Source: JBDTVS01 sp040007095
Lineage (GTDB): Bacteria > Acidobacteriota > Vicinamibacteria > Vicinamibacterales > CAVVIG01
Direction of reading: 5' to 3'
Assembly: GCA_040007095.1 (NCBI GenBank)
Contig: JBDTVS010000076.1
Span: 1-64,000 of the forward strand
Length of the DNA: 64,000 nucleotides
Shown: positions 17,387 through 25,558 of the stretch, piece by piece
Layout: each line of letters starts with the position of its first letter
How positions within the stretch are numbered: the first letter of the stretch is position 1
Position numbers and translations under genes: made by a program
Notes under the pieces: generated by a model
Database searches by the model: none
The model's input: only the letters and a program-made list of their open reading frames with translations
What the model was told of the DNA's origin: nothing

Positions 17387-19655
17387 AGTGATGGAAATCG
17401 CCACGCCTCTCGGCGAAGACGTGCTGCTGTTTCACGGCATGCACGCGCGGGAGGAATTGGGCCGGCTGAGCGAGTTCCAGCTCGATCTGCTGAGCCTGAA
17501 GGCTGATATCAATCTCGACCAGATTCTGGGCAAGAACGTGACCGTGAAGATCGCGCTGCCCGACGACAGCACACGCTACTTCAACGGGTTCGTCACTCGC
17601 TTCTCGGCAGGCGGGACGTACGGTCGCTATCACCGCTATGTCGCGGTGGTCCGCTCCTGGCTCTGGTTTCTGACGCGGACGACCGACTGCCGCATCTTTC
17701 AGGACCTGACCGTGCCGGACATCGTCAAGAAGGTGTTTGGCGATCACACGACGGCCGATTTCAAGTTCGAGCTGACGGGCACCTACCGGAAGTGGACGTA
17801 CTGCGTGCAGTACCGGGAGACCGACTACAACTTCGTCAGCCGTCTGATGGAAGAGGAAGGCATCTATTACTACGTGAGACACACGGATGGCCACAATACC
17901 GTGGTCCTCACCGATTCCACGAGCAAGCACACGCCGGTTCCCGGCTACGACACGATCTCGTTCATCGCTCCCGAGCAGGTGATACGGCCGGAGCTCGAGC
18001 GCATCACCAGCTGGGACTTTTCCCGCGAGATTCAGCCAGGCGTCTACGTGCACGACGACTACGATCTGGAGCGGCCGAGCGTCGAGTTGAAGACGCGGAG
18101 GGTCCTGACTCGAGGCTACGCGCCGAGCGACTACGAAATCTACGATTATCCAGGTCACTATCTGCAGAAGGCGGACGGCGAACAGTATGCCGGCGTGCGC
18201 ATCGACGAGCTCGGCAGCCAGTTCGAGACCGCGCAGGCGGTGAGCAACGCCAAGGGGATTGCGGTCGGATCGTTGTTTACGCTCGACGACTACCCGCGCG
18301 AGGATCAGAACCGCGAGCACCTGATCGTGGCGGCGAGCTACGACCTGGAATTCAGCGACTATGAAGCGATGCCGGAGGGCGGCGCCACCAGCTATCGGTG
18401 CAGCTTCACCGCCATGTCCAGTCAGCAGCAGTTCCGGCCGAGGCGGGCGACGCCCAAGCCGTTCGTGCAGGGGCCGCAGACCGCGATGGTCGTGGGGCCG
18501 GCCGGCGACGAAATCTACACCGACAAGTACGGCCGCGTGAAGGTGCAGTTCCACTGGGATCGCTACGGGAAGAAGGACCAGAGCAGCTCGTGCTGGATCC
18601 GCGTGTCGCAGCCGTGGGCGGGCAAGGGGTGGGGCGCCGTCTCGACGCCGCGCATCGGCCAGGAAGTAATCGTCGACTTTCTGGAAGGCGATCCCGATCA
18701 GCCGATCATCACCGGGCGCGTCTACAACGCCGAGAGCCAGCCGCCCTTTGGGTTTCCCGCGGGAGCGGTGCTCAGCGGGATCAAGTCGAACACCCACAAG
18801 GGATCCGGGAATAACGAACTGTCGATGGACGACACCGCCGGCAAGGAGCGCGTCTTCATCCATGGGCAATTCAACATGGACACCGTCGTCGAGAACAATC
18901 AGACCTCGACGATTCACAAGAATCGGACCGACAAGGTCGACATCGACGACTCGGAGACCGTCGGCGGCAGCCAGACGCAACACGTCGTCAAGAATCAGAC
19001 GATCAATATTGACGTGAATCGACAGGAGACCGTCGGCGGGACGGAGACGATCACGATCACGGGGCACCGGAAGGAAACCGTCAACGGCGGCGAGGACGTC
19101 ACGATCAGCGGCGCGCGGTCGCACACGGTCAACGGCGTGCAGACGACCACCATCTCGCTCGCGGAAGCGCACACGGTCGGCGCGGCGCGAGCGCACACGG
19201 TCGGCGCGGCAGAGGCGATTACCGTCGGGGGCGCTCAGGTCGTGAGTGTCGGGGCGGCTCAGATGATAAATGTTGGTGGGGTGCAGAGTGTCAACGTGGG
19301 CGCCGCGCAATCGACCAAAGTCGCCGCCGCTCGGTCGGTCACGGTGGGCGGGGCGCAGACGACCAAGGTCGGCGCCAATGCGTCCACGACCATAGGCGGC
19401 GATCAGGAAGTCAAGGTGGCGGGCGGCCGCGCAGCGAGCGTCGGCAAGGACGACGCCATTTCGGCCGGACAGAAATTTGTCGTGGGTGCCGGCGACATGA
19501 TCACGCTCGAGACTGGCGACGCCAGCATCATCATGAAGAAGGATGGAACGATCGTGATCAAGGGCAAGGACATCACGTTGGAGGGAAGCGGGAAGATTAC
19601 CGTCAAGGCTTCGGGCGACATCATCATGAAGGGCGCGAAGATCCTGCAGAATTAG
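17379..19655 (+). CDS. vgrG: VgrG (TssI) spike protein
   Basis: 758 residues. The gp27-like N-terminal half is recognised by LLFHGMHAREELGRLSEFQLDLLS and YCVQYRETDYNFVSRLMEEEGIYYYV. The gp5 OB-fold follows (GRVKVQFHWDRYGKKDQSSSCWIRVSQPWAG-like, near residues 385-415). The C-terminal third is a gp5 beta-prism with many short repeats and ends in the common KASGDIIMKGAKILQN style, so no toxin domain is attached. VgrG trimers tip the Hcp tube and carry PAAR proteins. The genes just downstream are its likely cargo and adaptors. Confidence 0.97.
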   Translation: MPRVMEIATPLGEDVLLFHGMHAREELGRLSEFQLDLLSLKADINLDQILGKNVTVKIALPDDSTRYFNGFVTRFSAGGTYGRYHRYVAVVRSWLWFLTRTTDCRIFQDLTVPDIVKKVFGDHTTADFKFELTGTYRKWTYCVQYRETDYNFVSRLMEEEGIYYYVRHTDGHNTVVLTDSTSKHTPVPGYDTISFIAPEQVIRPELERITSWDFSREIQPGVYVHDDYDLERPSVELKTRRVLTRGYAPSDYEIYDYPGHYLQKADGEQYAGVRIDELGSQFETAQAVSNAKGIAVGSLFTLDDYPREDQNREHLIVAASYDLEFSDYEAMPEGGATSYRCSFTAMSSQQQFRPRRATPKPFVQGPQTAMVVGPAGDEIYTDKYGRVKVQFHWDRYGKKDQSSSCWIRVSQPWAGKGWGAVSTPRIGQEVIVDFLEGDPDQPIITGRVYNAESQPPFGFPAGAVLSGIKSNTHKGSGNNELSMDDTAGKERVFIHGQFNMDTVVENNQTSTIHKNRTDKVDIDDSETVGGSQTQHVVKNQTINIDVNRQETVGGTETITITGHRKETVNGGEDVTISGARSHTVNGVQTTTISLAEAHTVGAARAHTVGAAEAITVGGAQVVSVGAAQMINVGGVQSVNVGAAQSTKVAAARSVTVGGAQTTKVGANASTTIGGDQEVKVAGGRAASVGKDDAISAGQKFVVGAGDMITLETGDASIIMKKDGTIVIKGKDITLEGSGKITVKASGDIIMKGAKILQN
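19170..19457 (+). repeat. Tandem 24-base (8-residue) repeats in the vgrG beta-prism
   Basis: About twelve consecutive 24-base units encode octapeptides of the form xxVGxAxx, for example HTVGAARA, HTVGAAEA, ITVGGAQV and VSVGAAQM, covering VgrG residues ~598-693. Looser units of the same period run upstream to about residue 530. One turn of the triple-stranded beta-prism per repeat is the expected structure. The strictness of the repeat suggests copy-number change by slippage, which would alter needle length. Confidence 0.75.
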
Positions 19656-19679
19656 AGGGCGCTGGCGACGGAGCTGATT

Positions 19680-20216
19680 ATGAACGGAACGAAGGCAATC
19701 GACGATCCGGAGGTGGTGGTTGACGAGGAGGTATCGGCTGCGGAATTGCTGCGGCCGCTCCTTGGCGACGTGACGACGCCACGAATCTCAGCGAGCGCCG
19801 ACATTGTGATCGGCGAGCTGGTGGGGATCCGAGACGGTGGCCAGACGCCACTGGTGGTGTTGCCGGGTCAACAGGGGCGTGCCGCCCTCGAGGCTCGGTC
19901 GACGATCGACGTGCATGCCGCTCACATCGGTCGAAAAGTCGTGGTCATCCTCGACGGATCTGATCTCGGGAGACCAATCATTCTCGGCGTCCTGCGCTCA
20001 CCCGGACCTTCGTTGGCTGACCCGGCTGGACAAGTCACCGTGGATTCCGACGGTGAGCGGATGATCGTGAGCGCAAAGCGCCAGCTCGTCCTTCGCTGCG
20101 GCAAAGCCAGCATCACGCTGACCTCCGCCGGGAAAGTGATGATCGAGGGGACGTTCGTTTCGAGCCGGTCCTCTGGCGTGAATCGGGTCAAAGGCGGGTC
20201 AGTGCAAGTCAACTGA
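19680..20216 (+). CDS. DUF6484-type T6SS-associated protein
   Basis: 178 residues, no signal peptide. The central part (ARISASADIVIGELVGI-like at 40-50, then LGRPIILGVLRSP near 100-112) resembles the small DUF6484 domain, common in vgrG-effector gene clusters and read as an OB-like fold. A hydrophilic C-terminal strand region (MIVSAKRQLVLRCGKASITLTSAGKVMIEG) looks like the end of a VgrG or phage spike prism, so this may be a short spike-associated adaptor. It begins 24 bases after vgrG and is followed after 23 bases by the DUF2169 gene. The family call is from memory of the motif and should be checked by profile search. Confidence 0.7.
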   Translation: MNGTKAIDDPEVVVDEEVSAAELLRPLLGDVTTPRISASADIVIGELVGIRDGGQTPLVVLPGQQGRAALEARSTIDVHAAHIGRKVVVILDGSDLGRPIILGVLRSPGPSLADPAGQVTVDSDGERMIVSAKRQLVLRCGKASITLTSAGKVMIEGTFVSSRSSGVNRVKGGSVQVN

Positions 20217-20239
20217 CAGCGCAGCCAGCCGGCACCTAT

Positions 20240-21244
20240 ATGTGGGCGCTCGACAATCTGACTCCGTTCGAAGCCGAGCGGACATGGGTACGTGACAAGG
20301 AAGGCGTGCACCATTGGATCGTCGTCGTGAAAGCGACCTACGATGTGCAGATCGACGGCAGCCTGGGTCTGGCGGCGAATCAACTGAAGGCTCTTCATGC
20401 CCCCAAGTACAGCGGCGCCGACGGAGCGTCGAGCCTGCGTTACGACGCCGACCTCGTCGCGATCAAGCCGGCGACGGACGTGTACCTCAACGCGATCGCC
20501 TACTCGCCGAACGGTCGACCGAGCACACGAGTGAAGGTAGGGATGCAGGTCGGCGGCTTGCGGAAGGAGTTGACCGTCGTCGGTCATCGGACCTGGTCGA
20601 GAACGCTGGCCGGGGTCGCGCCGTCTTTGCCAGAGCCGTTCGAATCGATGCCGATCACCTATGAGCGCGCGTTTGGCGGCTACGACCACGAAGATGAGGA
20701 TCCGCGTCACCATCGGCTCGACTTTCGAAATCCGGTGGGGACGGGGGTCGCGGCCAACGACGCTCGGCTGGTGGGAAAACCCGCGCCAAATGTCGAGGAC
20801 CCGTGGCAGAAGATGGGCAAGGGATGGCCCCCAGGATTCGGCGCGATCGCAAGCTATTGGTCGCCGCGAAAGGAGCTCGCCGGGACGTACGACGACGACT
20901 GGATGACAAACCGGCGGCCTTTGCTTCCCGTGGATTACGACCCGAGCTGCCTGCTCTGCTCGCCACCAGACCAGCAGGTTGCGGGCTATCTGACGGGCGG
21001 AGAGACAGTCGAACTCATCAATCTGACGCCGAATGGCCACCTGCGGTTCACGCTGCCGACGGTCGCCTTGTCGTTCCAGTCGTTCTTTTCCTGGACCAGG
21101 AAGGATCATGCAGCGACGCTAGTGAGCGTGATCATCGAGTCTGAAGGACCGCGACTGATCGTCGTGTGGCAGACGAGCCTGCGGTGCGGCAACGATGCCG
21201 AGTACCTCGACCGGACCGTCATCCGGCGGCATGGAGAATTGTGA
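20240..21244 (+). CDS. DUF2169-domain T6SS effector adaptor/chaperone
   Basis: 334 residues. The opening (NLTPFEAERTWVRDKEGVHHWIVVVKATYDV) and VVGHRTW, YERAFGGYDHEDEDPRHHRLD and NPVGTGV motifs define DUF2169. DUF2169 proteins are typically encoded between vgrG and a DUF4150/PAAR-like effector and are thought to act as loading adaptors. That matches the order here. A CLLCSP motif near residue 237 could be a metal site or just part of the fold. The stop overlaps the next start (GTGA). Confidence 0.88.
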   Translation: MWALDNLTPFEAERTWVRDKEGVHHWIVVVKATYDVQIDGSLGLAANQLKALHAPKYSGADGASSLRYDADLVAIKPATDVYLNAIAYSPNGRPSTRVKVGMQVGGLRKELTVVGHRTWSRTLAGVAPSLPEPFESMPITYERAFGGYDHEDEDPRHHRLDFRNPVGTGVAANDARLVGKPAPNVEDPWQKMGKGWPPGFGAIASYWSPRKELAGTYDDDWMTNRRPLLPVDYDPSCLLCSPPDQQVAGYLTGGETVELINLTPNGHLRFTLPTVALSFQSFFSWTRKDHAATLVSVIIESEGPRLIVVWQTSLRCGNDAEYLDRTVIRRHGEL

Positions 21245-22305
21245 CGAACGTGCATCTCTTGGCCGTCGGCGCTCGCACGCCGATGGGCCAGACCGCGGAG
21301 GCCAGTGTCGCCGCAGCGCGCGCCGGTCTCAGTCAGCTGGTCGATCACCCGTTCCTCGTTGACAAGGTCGCGGAGCCAATTCGGGTGGCGCGAGACGCGA
21401 GCCTGGAGGCGGCGCTGATGGGTCCGGAGAGACTGATACGGATGGGCACGACAGCGCTCGGCGAGGTGTGCGCGCAACTGGCACGGATGCGGTCGCTCGC
21501 GACGAAGATCCCGTTGTATCTGGCTCTGCCGGAGGAGCGTCCGGGCTGGACCGTCGAGGATACGCAGGCCGTGGCGCGCGGCCTATCGGCGCGACGTTTC
21601 GGCCTGCAGTTCGATCGCGTGGAGGTTGTCGCGAAAGGACATGCGGCTGGACTGATGGCGCTGAGCGCCGCGTGCGAGCGCATCGAATCGGGCACGGTGG
21701 AACTCTGCGTGATCGTCGGTCTCGACAGTTATCTGAGGTTGGAGACTCTGGCCTGGCTGGAACATGGTCGGCAGCTGGCCACGTCCTATCACCGCGGTGC
21801 GTTCTTTCCAGGCGAAGCCGCTGCGGCGTGCGCCGTGGCCTCCGAGTCGCTGATGCGGCGGCTTGGAATCCCGTCGCTGGCCTTGGTCCGCGGCGTGGGA
21901 GTCACCCTCGAGCCACGTCGAATCAAGACAGACACCGTCGTGCTCGGAGAGGGTCTGACGGCCTGTGTGAAAACCGCGATCAAGTCACTCAGACTGCCGG
22001 GTGAAATGGTGCAGGGGATCATCTGCGACATCAACGGAGAGCGCTACCGATCGGAAGAGTGGGGGTTGACGCTGCTACGCCTGCCCGCTGCGCTCGCCGA
22101 TCCGACAAGCTACGATGCGCCGGCCTCTAACTGGGGCGATGTCGGCGCTGCGTCGGGTCCGCTGTTCATCACGATAGCGGCGATAGCGGGTAAACGAGGC
22201 TGGGCGAAGGGCTCTATCTACTTGGTGTGGAACAGTTCCGAAGCGGGCCATCGAGCGGCGGCGGTCTTGCAGCTCGCGGCACCGCAACACGCGAGCCTGT
22301 CATGA
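21241..22305 (+). CDS. Ketoacyl-synthase-like (thiolase-fold) T6SS accessory protein, catalytic Cys apparently lost
   Basis: 354 residues. The start NVHLLAVGARTPMGQTAEAS and the AGLMALSAACERIESGTVELCVIVGLDSYL segment resemble the N-terminal half of beta-ketoacyl-ACP synthases. In active enzymes the second segment carries an A-C-x-x-G nucleophile motif; here the aligned residues read GHAAG, so His134 sits at the Cys position (my alignment by eye). Such proteins recur between DUF2169 and DUF4150 genes in T6SS clusters with no known reaction. It overlaps the neighbours on both sides by four bases (GTGA and ATGA), indicating tight coupling with the effector gene. It is probably a structural or chaperone relic of the fold rather than a fatty-acid enzyme. 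Confidence 0.75.
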   Translation: MTNVHLLAVGARTPMGQTAEASVAAARAGLSQLVDHPFLVDKVAEPIRVARDASLEAALMGPERLIRMGTTALGEVCAQLARMRSLATKIPLYLALPEERPGWTVEDTQAVARGLSARRFGLQFDRVEVVAKGHAAGLMALSAACERIESGTVELCVIVGLDSYLRLETLAWLEHGRQLATSYHRGAFFPGEAAAACAVASESLMRRLGIPSLALVRGVGVTLEPRRIKTDTVVLGEGLTACVKTAIKSLRLPGEMVQGIICDINGERYRSEEWGLTLLRLPAALADPTSYDAPASNWGDVGAASGPLFITIAAIAGKRGWAKGSIYLVWNSSEAGHRAAAVLQLAAPQHASLS

Positions 22306-23240
22306 GCGTTGGCATCAATCCTCCCAAGACCGCAGTGACCAAGGGAAGTAGTGGCACCGCGACCGCCACGCTTCCCAACATCTGCAAGATGCCAGGGCCC
22401 CCGGCCCCATTCGTGCCAGCGCCGCTACCCAATATCGGGAAGTCGGGTGACAAGCCCGACGGCTATACCACGACGGTCGAGATCGAGAGCAATCCCGTCG
22501 CGATCAAGGGTGCCAGTTTTTGCAGCATGGGTGACGCCCCCAGCAAGGGTACAGGTGGGGGCATGGTGTCTGCTAACACCCACGGCCCGTGCAAGTTCAT
22601 CGGACCAGGATCGATGGACGTCAAGTTCGAGGGTGGCAACGTTCAATTACTCAGCGACCCGATGACGAACAATGGCGGTGGCAGTGGTAGTCCCGCCAAC
22701 TCTGGAACAGCCATGGGCTTGCTGCAGGCAGCCAAGGCCAAGAATCCGGTTGGCAAGGACATTTGCGGCGCCGGTAAGCACACCGAGGAAGTGCACTATC
22801 CTACGGTGCCCGAAGAAGAGGAGGACCCCAAGAAGCGCCTCGCGGCGATGAAAGCACAGGCGACGACCGACGGAGACCGGTTCGAGTGCCGGGCTGCCGA
22901 GCACAATATCAACGATGGATCCATCACGCACGGCAGACAGTTATCGCGCCGCACCACACCCCAAGAGGAACAGGCGGGCGCCCATGCCGATGATCAAAAA
23001 ATCTGGTTGGTGTGCACGGTGTGCGGTTACAGACGGGAGTCTGATCAGTCGCCCGCTCCCAATCACAACGTCGAGGCGAAGTCGACCACTGATGCGCTCA
23101 AGGCTGCCAAACAAAAAACCAATAACGCCGCCCGCGTCCAAGCGGGTAGCAAGGTCACATATAAGAGCCCGGTCATCCGGAACTATCAGCAGTACAAAAG
23201 TCTGATCGACGCCGGATTCAAGGTCATCCAGTTCGCTTGA
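22302..23240 (+). CDS. DUF4150 PAAR-like protein with unrecognised C-terminal domain (candidate T6SS effector)
   Basis: 312 residues. Residues 1 to ~125 are a DUF4150 PAAR-like tip domain: VGINPPKTAVTKGSSGTATAT, LPNICKMPGPPAPFVPAPLPN, and a SFCSMGDAPSKGTGGGMVS-type loop. Residues ~150-312 are a separate hydrophilic module with paired cysteines (CTVCGYRRE) and conserved-looking His residues (GKHTEEVHY, AAEHNINDGSITHG). It ends SLIDAGFKVIQFA. This is the classic layout of a spike-delivered toxin, but I cannot assign the C-terminal family; a nuclease or a zinc-ribbon-containing enzyme is possible. The start at ATG 22302 overlaps the previous stop. The gene that follows after 13 bases is the natural immunity candidate. 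Confidence 0.8.
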   Translation: MSVGINPPKTAVTKGSSGTATATLPNICKMPGPPAPFVPAPLPNIGKSGDKPDGYTTTVEIESNPVAIKGASFCSMGDAPSKGTGGGMVSANTHGPCKFIGPGSMDVKFEGGNVQLLSDPMTNNGGGSGSPANSGTAMGLLQAAKAKNPVGKDICGAGKHTEEVHYPTVPEEEEDPKKRLAAMKAQATTDGDRFECRAAEHNINDGSITHGRQLSRRTTPQEEQAGAHADDQKIWLVCTVCGYRRESDQSPAPNHNVEAKSTTDALKAAKQKTNNAARVQAGSKVTYKSPVIRNYQQYKSLIDAGFKVIQFA

Positions 23241-23253
23241 CGCCAGTATTGAC

Positions 23254-23922
23254 ATGTCCACGCCAACGTTCGTAAGGTTCTCGCGCCTCGGTCGGTCGAT
23301 CGACGGAACGTTGACCAGATTGAGTCGCCGCGTATTAGACCGGTGGAACGTCCACATTGAGAGCGTGGGACAGCTACGAGCATCGGACAGTGAGATGGAT
23401 GGTGGGCTCGAACTGGTCGACGACAAGCTTTATCCAGTCGAGAACGAAGCCGCAGCCTTGACCATGAGCCGACGGTGGCACGCGAGCGGGTTCATTTATA
23501 CCGCGCGCTCGGTACCGTGCCATGTGTATCTGTACTTCTTTGACGAGGTTGGAGATGAGTGTTCCTGTACCATGGCGTTCGATGACAGTCTTCTCTATTT
23601 TCGATCCGAAGATTTCAACGAAGGTCAATGGCTCACTGGATTTCTCTCGGATATGGCGGCTGGCCTCGGTGCCGACGTGTGTGGCTACGGTGCCGACAAC
23701 GCGTATGCGGTCAAACACCAAGCGCTGGATCCTCAGGAGGTCCTGGAGAGGCTGAGGCATGGCGATCTGTTGCAGATCCGCAATCCGATCTTCCATGCGT
23801 TCTCACCGCGGATCATTTCGCGCGAGGAGATCGCGACGGTGTTCGATAACGGACCGCGCCATCTCAACCTACGGTGTTCGGTGACACTCTCCGGCTACTC
23901 GATTCTTCACGCCCTGCCTTAA
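23254..23922 (+). CDS. Hypothetical protein, putative immunity protein for the DUF4150 effector
   Basis: 222 residues, no signal peptide or membrane segment, somewhat acidic and rich in aromatic residues (HVYLYFFDEVGDECSCTMAFDD). I recognise no family. Its position 13 bases after the effector candidate, its size and its cytoplasmic character fit an immunity protein acting on a cytoplasmic toxin. The start is ATG 23254. The function is inferred from gene order only. Confidence 0.55.
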   Translation: MSTPTFVRFSRLGRSIDGTLTRLSRRVLDRWNVHIESVGQLRASDSEMDGGLELVDDKLYPVENEAAALTMSRRWHASGFIYTARSVPCHVYLYFFDEVGDECSCTMAFDDSLLYFRSEDFNEGQWLTGFLSDMAAGLGADVCGYGADNAYAVKHQALDPQEVLERLRHGDLLQIRNPIFHAFSPRIISREEIATVFDNGPRHLNLRCSVTLSGYSILHALP

Positions 23923-23951
23923 GAATCCGAGGTATCAAACACGCGTGTGGT

Positions 23952-25535
23952 GTGGCCGCCTTGTCTCCGCTGACTGACAGCTATTCAGTACCTGGGTCGT
24001 ACGATGTCGTCCCCTATCAGGGGCGTATCGTGCGCAACGCCTCGCCTGACCATCTGGCGATGGCGGCACTTTGGTCCGCGGGACTGCGGGTCTGCTCGAG
24101 GCGTGTCCGGGTCGTCGAGTTGGGTTGCGGGGATGGTCGGAACCTGCTCGCTCTGGCTTTCTATGATCCAGGTTCTGGTTTCGTCGGCATCGATCGGTCC
24201 GAGGTCGAACTCGACCGTGCTCGCCGAGGCGCCCAGCGCGTGGGACTGGCCAATGTCGACTTCGTGCTAGAGGACCTCCGCCGGATCGATCCGGCACGAT
24301 ACGCACCGTGCGACTTCGTGATTGCACACGGACTTTATTCGTGGGTACCGGACGATGCCCGTGACGCGATCATGACGTTTTGCCGCGACAGCCTGACGCC
24401 CATGGGACTCGCCTACGTGTCCTACAACGCTCAACCTGGTTGGGCCACGCGGCGAATTGTGCGCGAGATCCTGCTGGGCACGCACGCCGTCCGCGAAGCC
24501 ACCCTGGAAGACAAGGCCGGCGTGGCAAGCGCGGCCGCGGGTCGTCTGCTGGAGCAGTTGCCATCGGGTGGCTACGCGTGGTCGGTCTTGTTAGCCGAAG
24601 AGCTTCAGCGAGTTCGGGATGGCGAGTCATCCTACGTACTGCACGAATACCTCGCCGAGACGAACGACGGGTTCTGGCTTCGCGATTTCGTCGATCATGC
24701 GCAGAGGCACGGGCTCGACTATGTGGCGGACGCCCAGTTCTGCCGCATGGAGGGACACGTGCCATTTGGGCTCAGCGCCGCCACGACTCCGGAGCGTGCG
24801 GGCCAGGTCGAGCGCGAGCAGATTGTGGACCTGCTGGGGCATCGTTACTTCCACTCGTCGATCCTGTGCCGCGCGGGTGCTCGAGACCGGGTCGTACCCA
24901 CGACACCCGATCTCTGCGCCGGCTACCTCGCGACAGCACTGCGCGCAGTGGCAGATCCGTTCGTGCTCACGGACGGCGCTGCCGAGCGCTTCGCCGGGAT
25001 CGGTGGCGTCGAGATTGTGCTGGATGCCGCGATCACCAAAGCGGCCGTTGTCACGCTTGCCGTGCAATGGCCGAGAGGTCAGCAACTCGAGGCGCTGTAC
25101 CACGAGGCGGCGCTCCTGCTGTCGAAGCACCAATGTCCGATTGGCGCTGACGCGCGGCACCGGCTGACAAATGAGTTGACGCGGCTGTTCGAGATTGGAC
25201 AGATCGATCTGCGTATGGCAGAGCCGCCGCCTACGAGTGTCCTTGACGAGTACCCTGAAGCTCATGCCTTGGCTCGATATGAAGCCGAGCATCGCACTGC
25301 CGTAACAACCCCATATCACACGGAACTTGCGCTGGAGCCGGACCTCCTGGCGCTCGTGAGAAGTCTGGACGGATCGCGCTCGCGGACGACTCTCAAGCGG
25401 GCATTCGGTGCGGCAAGCGTCGACCGGGCGCTCCCGTTGCTGAGTCGATGGGGACTGCTCGCCTGCCGGCGTCAGCCGTCTAGCGCCAGCGTTCGAAGAC
25501 CCGGAGGGCCGGTGTCGCATGATCGATCGACATGA
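23952..25535 (+). CDS. SAM-dependent methyltransferase with methyltransferase regulatory domain
   Basis: About 527 residues. SAM motif I is RVVELGCGDGRNLLALA, followed by GIDRSEVELDRARR, VLEDLR and FVIAHGLYSWV. After the catalytic core, PMGLAYVSYNAQPGWATRRIVREIL and the following ~120 residues match the methyltransferase regulatory domain (PF10119-like). The C-terminal ~100 residues resemble a winged-helix segment (SLDGSRSRTTLKRAFG). The start is uncertain: GTG 23952 falls just after the preceding stop, whereas the longest frame (23874) would overlap that gene by 49 bases. Its place in an effector island suggests it modifies a secreted protein or a T6SS part, but the substrate is unknown. Confidence 0.82.
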   Translation: MAALSPLTDSYSVPGSYDVVPYQGRIVRNASPDHLAMAALWSAGLRVCSRRVRVVELGCGDGRNLLALAFYDPGSGFVGIDRSEVELDRARRGAQRVGLANVDFVLEDLRRIDPARYAPCDFVIAHGLYSWVPDDARDAIMTFCRDSLTPMGLAYVSYNAQPGWATRRIVREILLGTHAVREATLEDKAGVASAAAGRLLEQLPSGGYAWSVLLAEELQRVRDGESSYVLHEYLAETNDGFWLRDFVDHAQRHGLDYVADAQFCRMEGHVPFGLSAATTPERAGQVEREQIVDLLGHRYFHSSILCRAGARDRVVPTTPDLCAGYLATALRAVADPFVLTDGAAERFAGIGGVEIVLDAAITKAAVVTLAVQWPRGQQLEALYHEAALLLSKHQCPIGADARHRLTNELTRLFEIGQIDLRMAEPPPTSVLDEYPEAHALARYEAEHRTAVTTPYHTELALEPDLLALVRSLDGSRSRTTLKRAFGAASVDRALPLLSRWGLLACRRQPSSASVRRPGGPVSHDRST

Positions 25536-25558
25536 CGAATCAATGACAGGACACAGGT

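Noticed and set aside
17343..19310. 655-residue minus-strand open frame opposite vgrG
   Set aside because: Arg/Asp/His-rich composition and full overlap with a certain gene mark it as a shadow frame.
21241..22305. Fatty-acid or polyketide synthase gene
   Set aside because: No ACP, ketoreductase or acyltransferase nearby, the nucleophile Cys seems absent, and the gene is locked into the T6SS effector operon.
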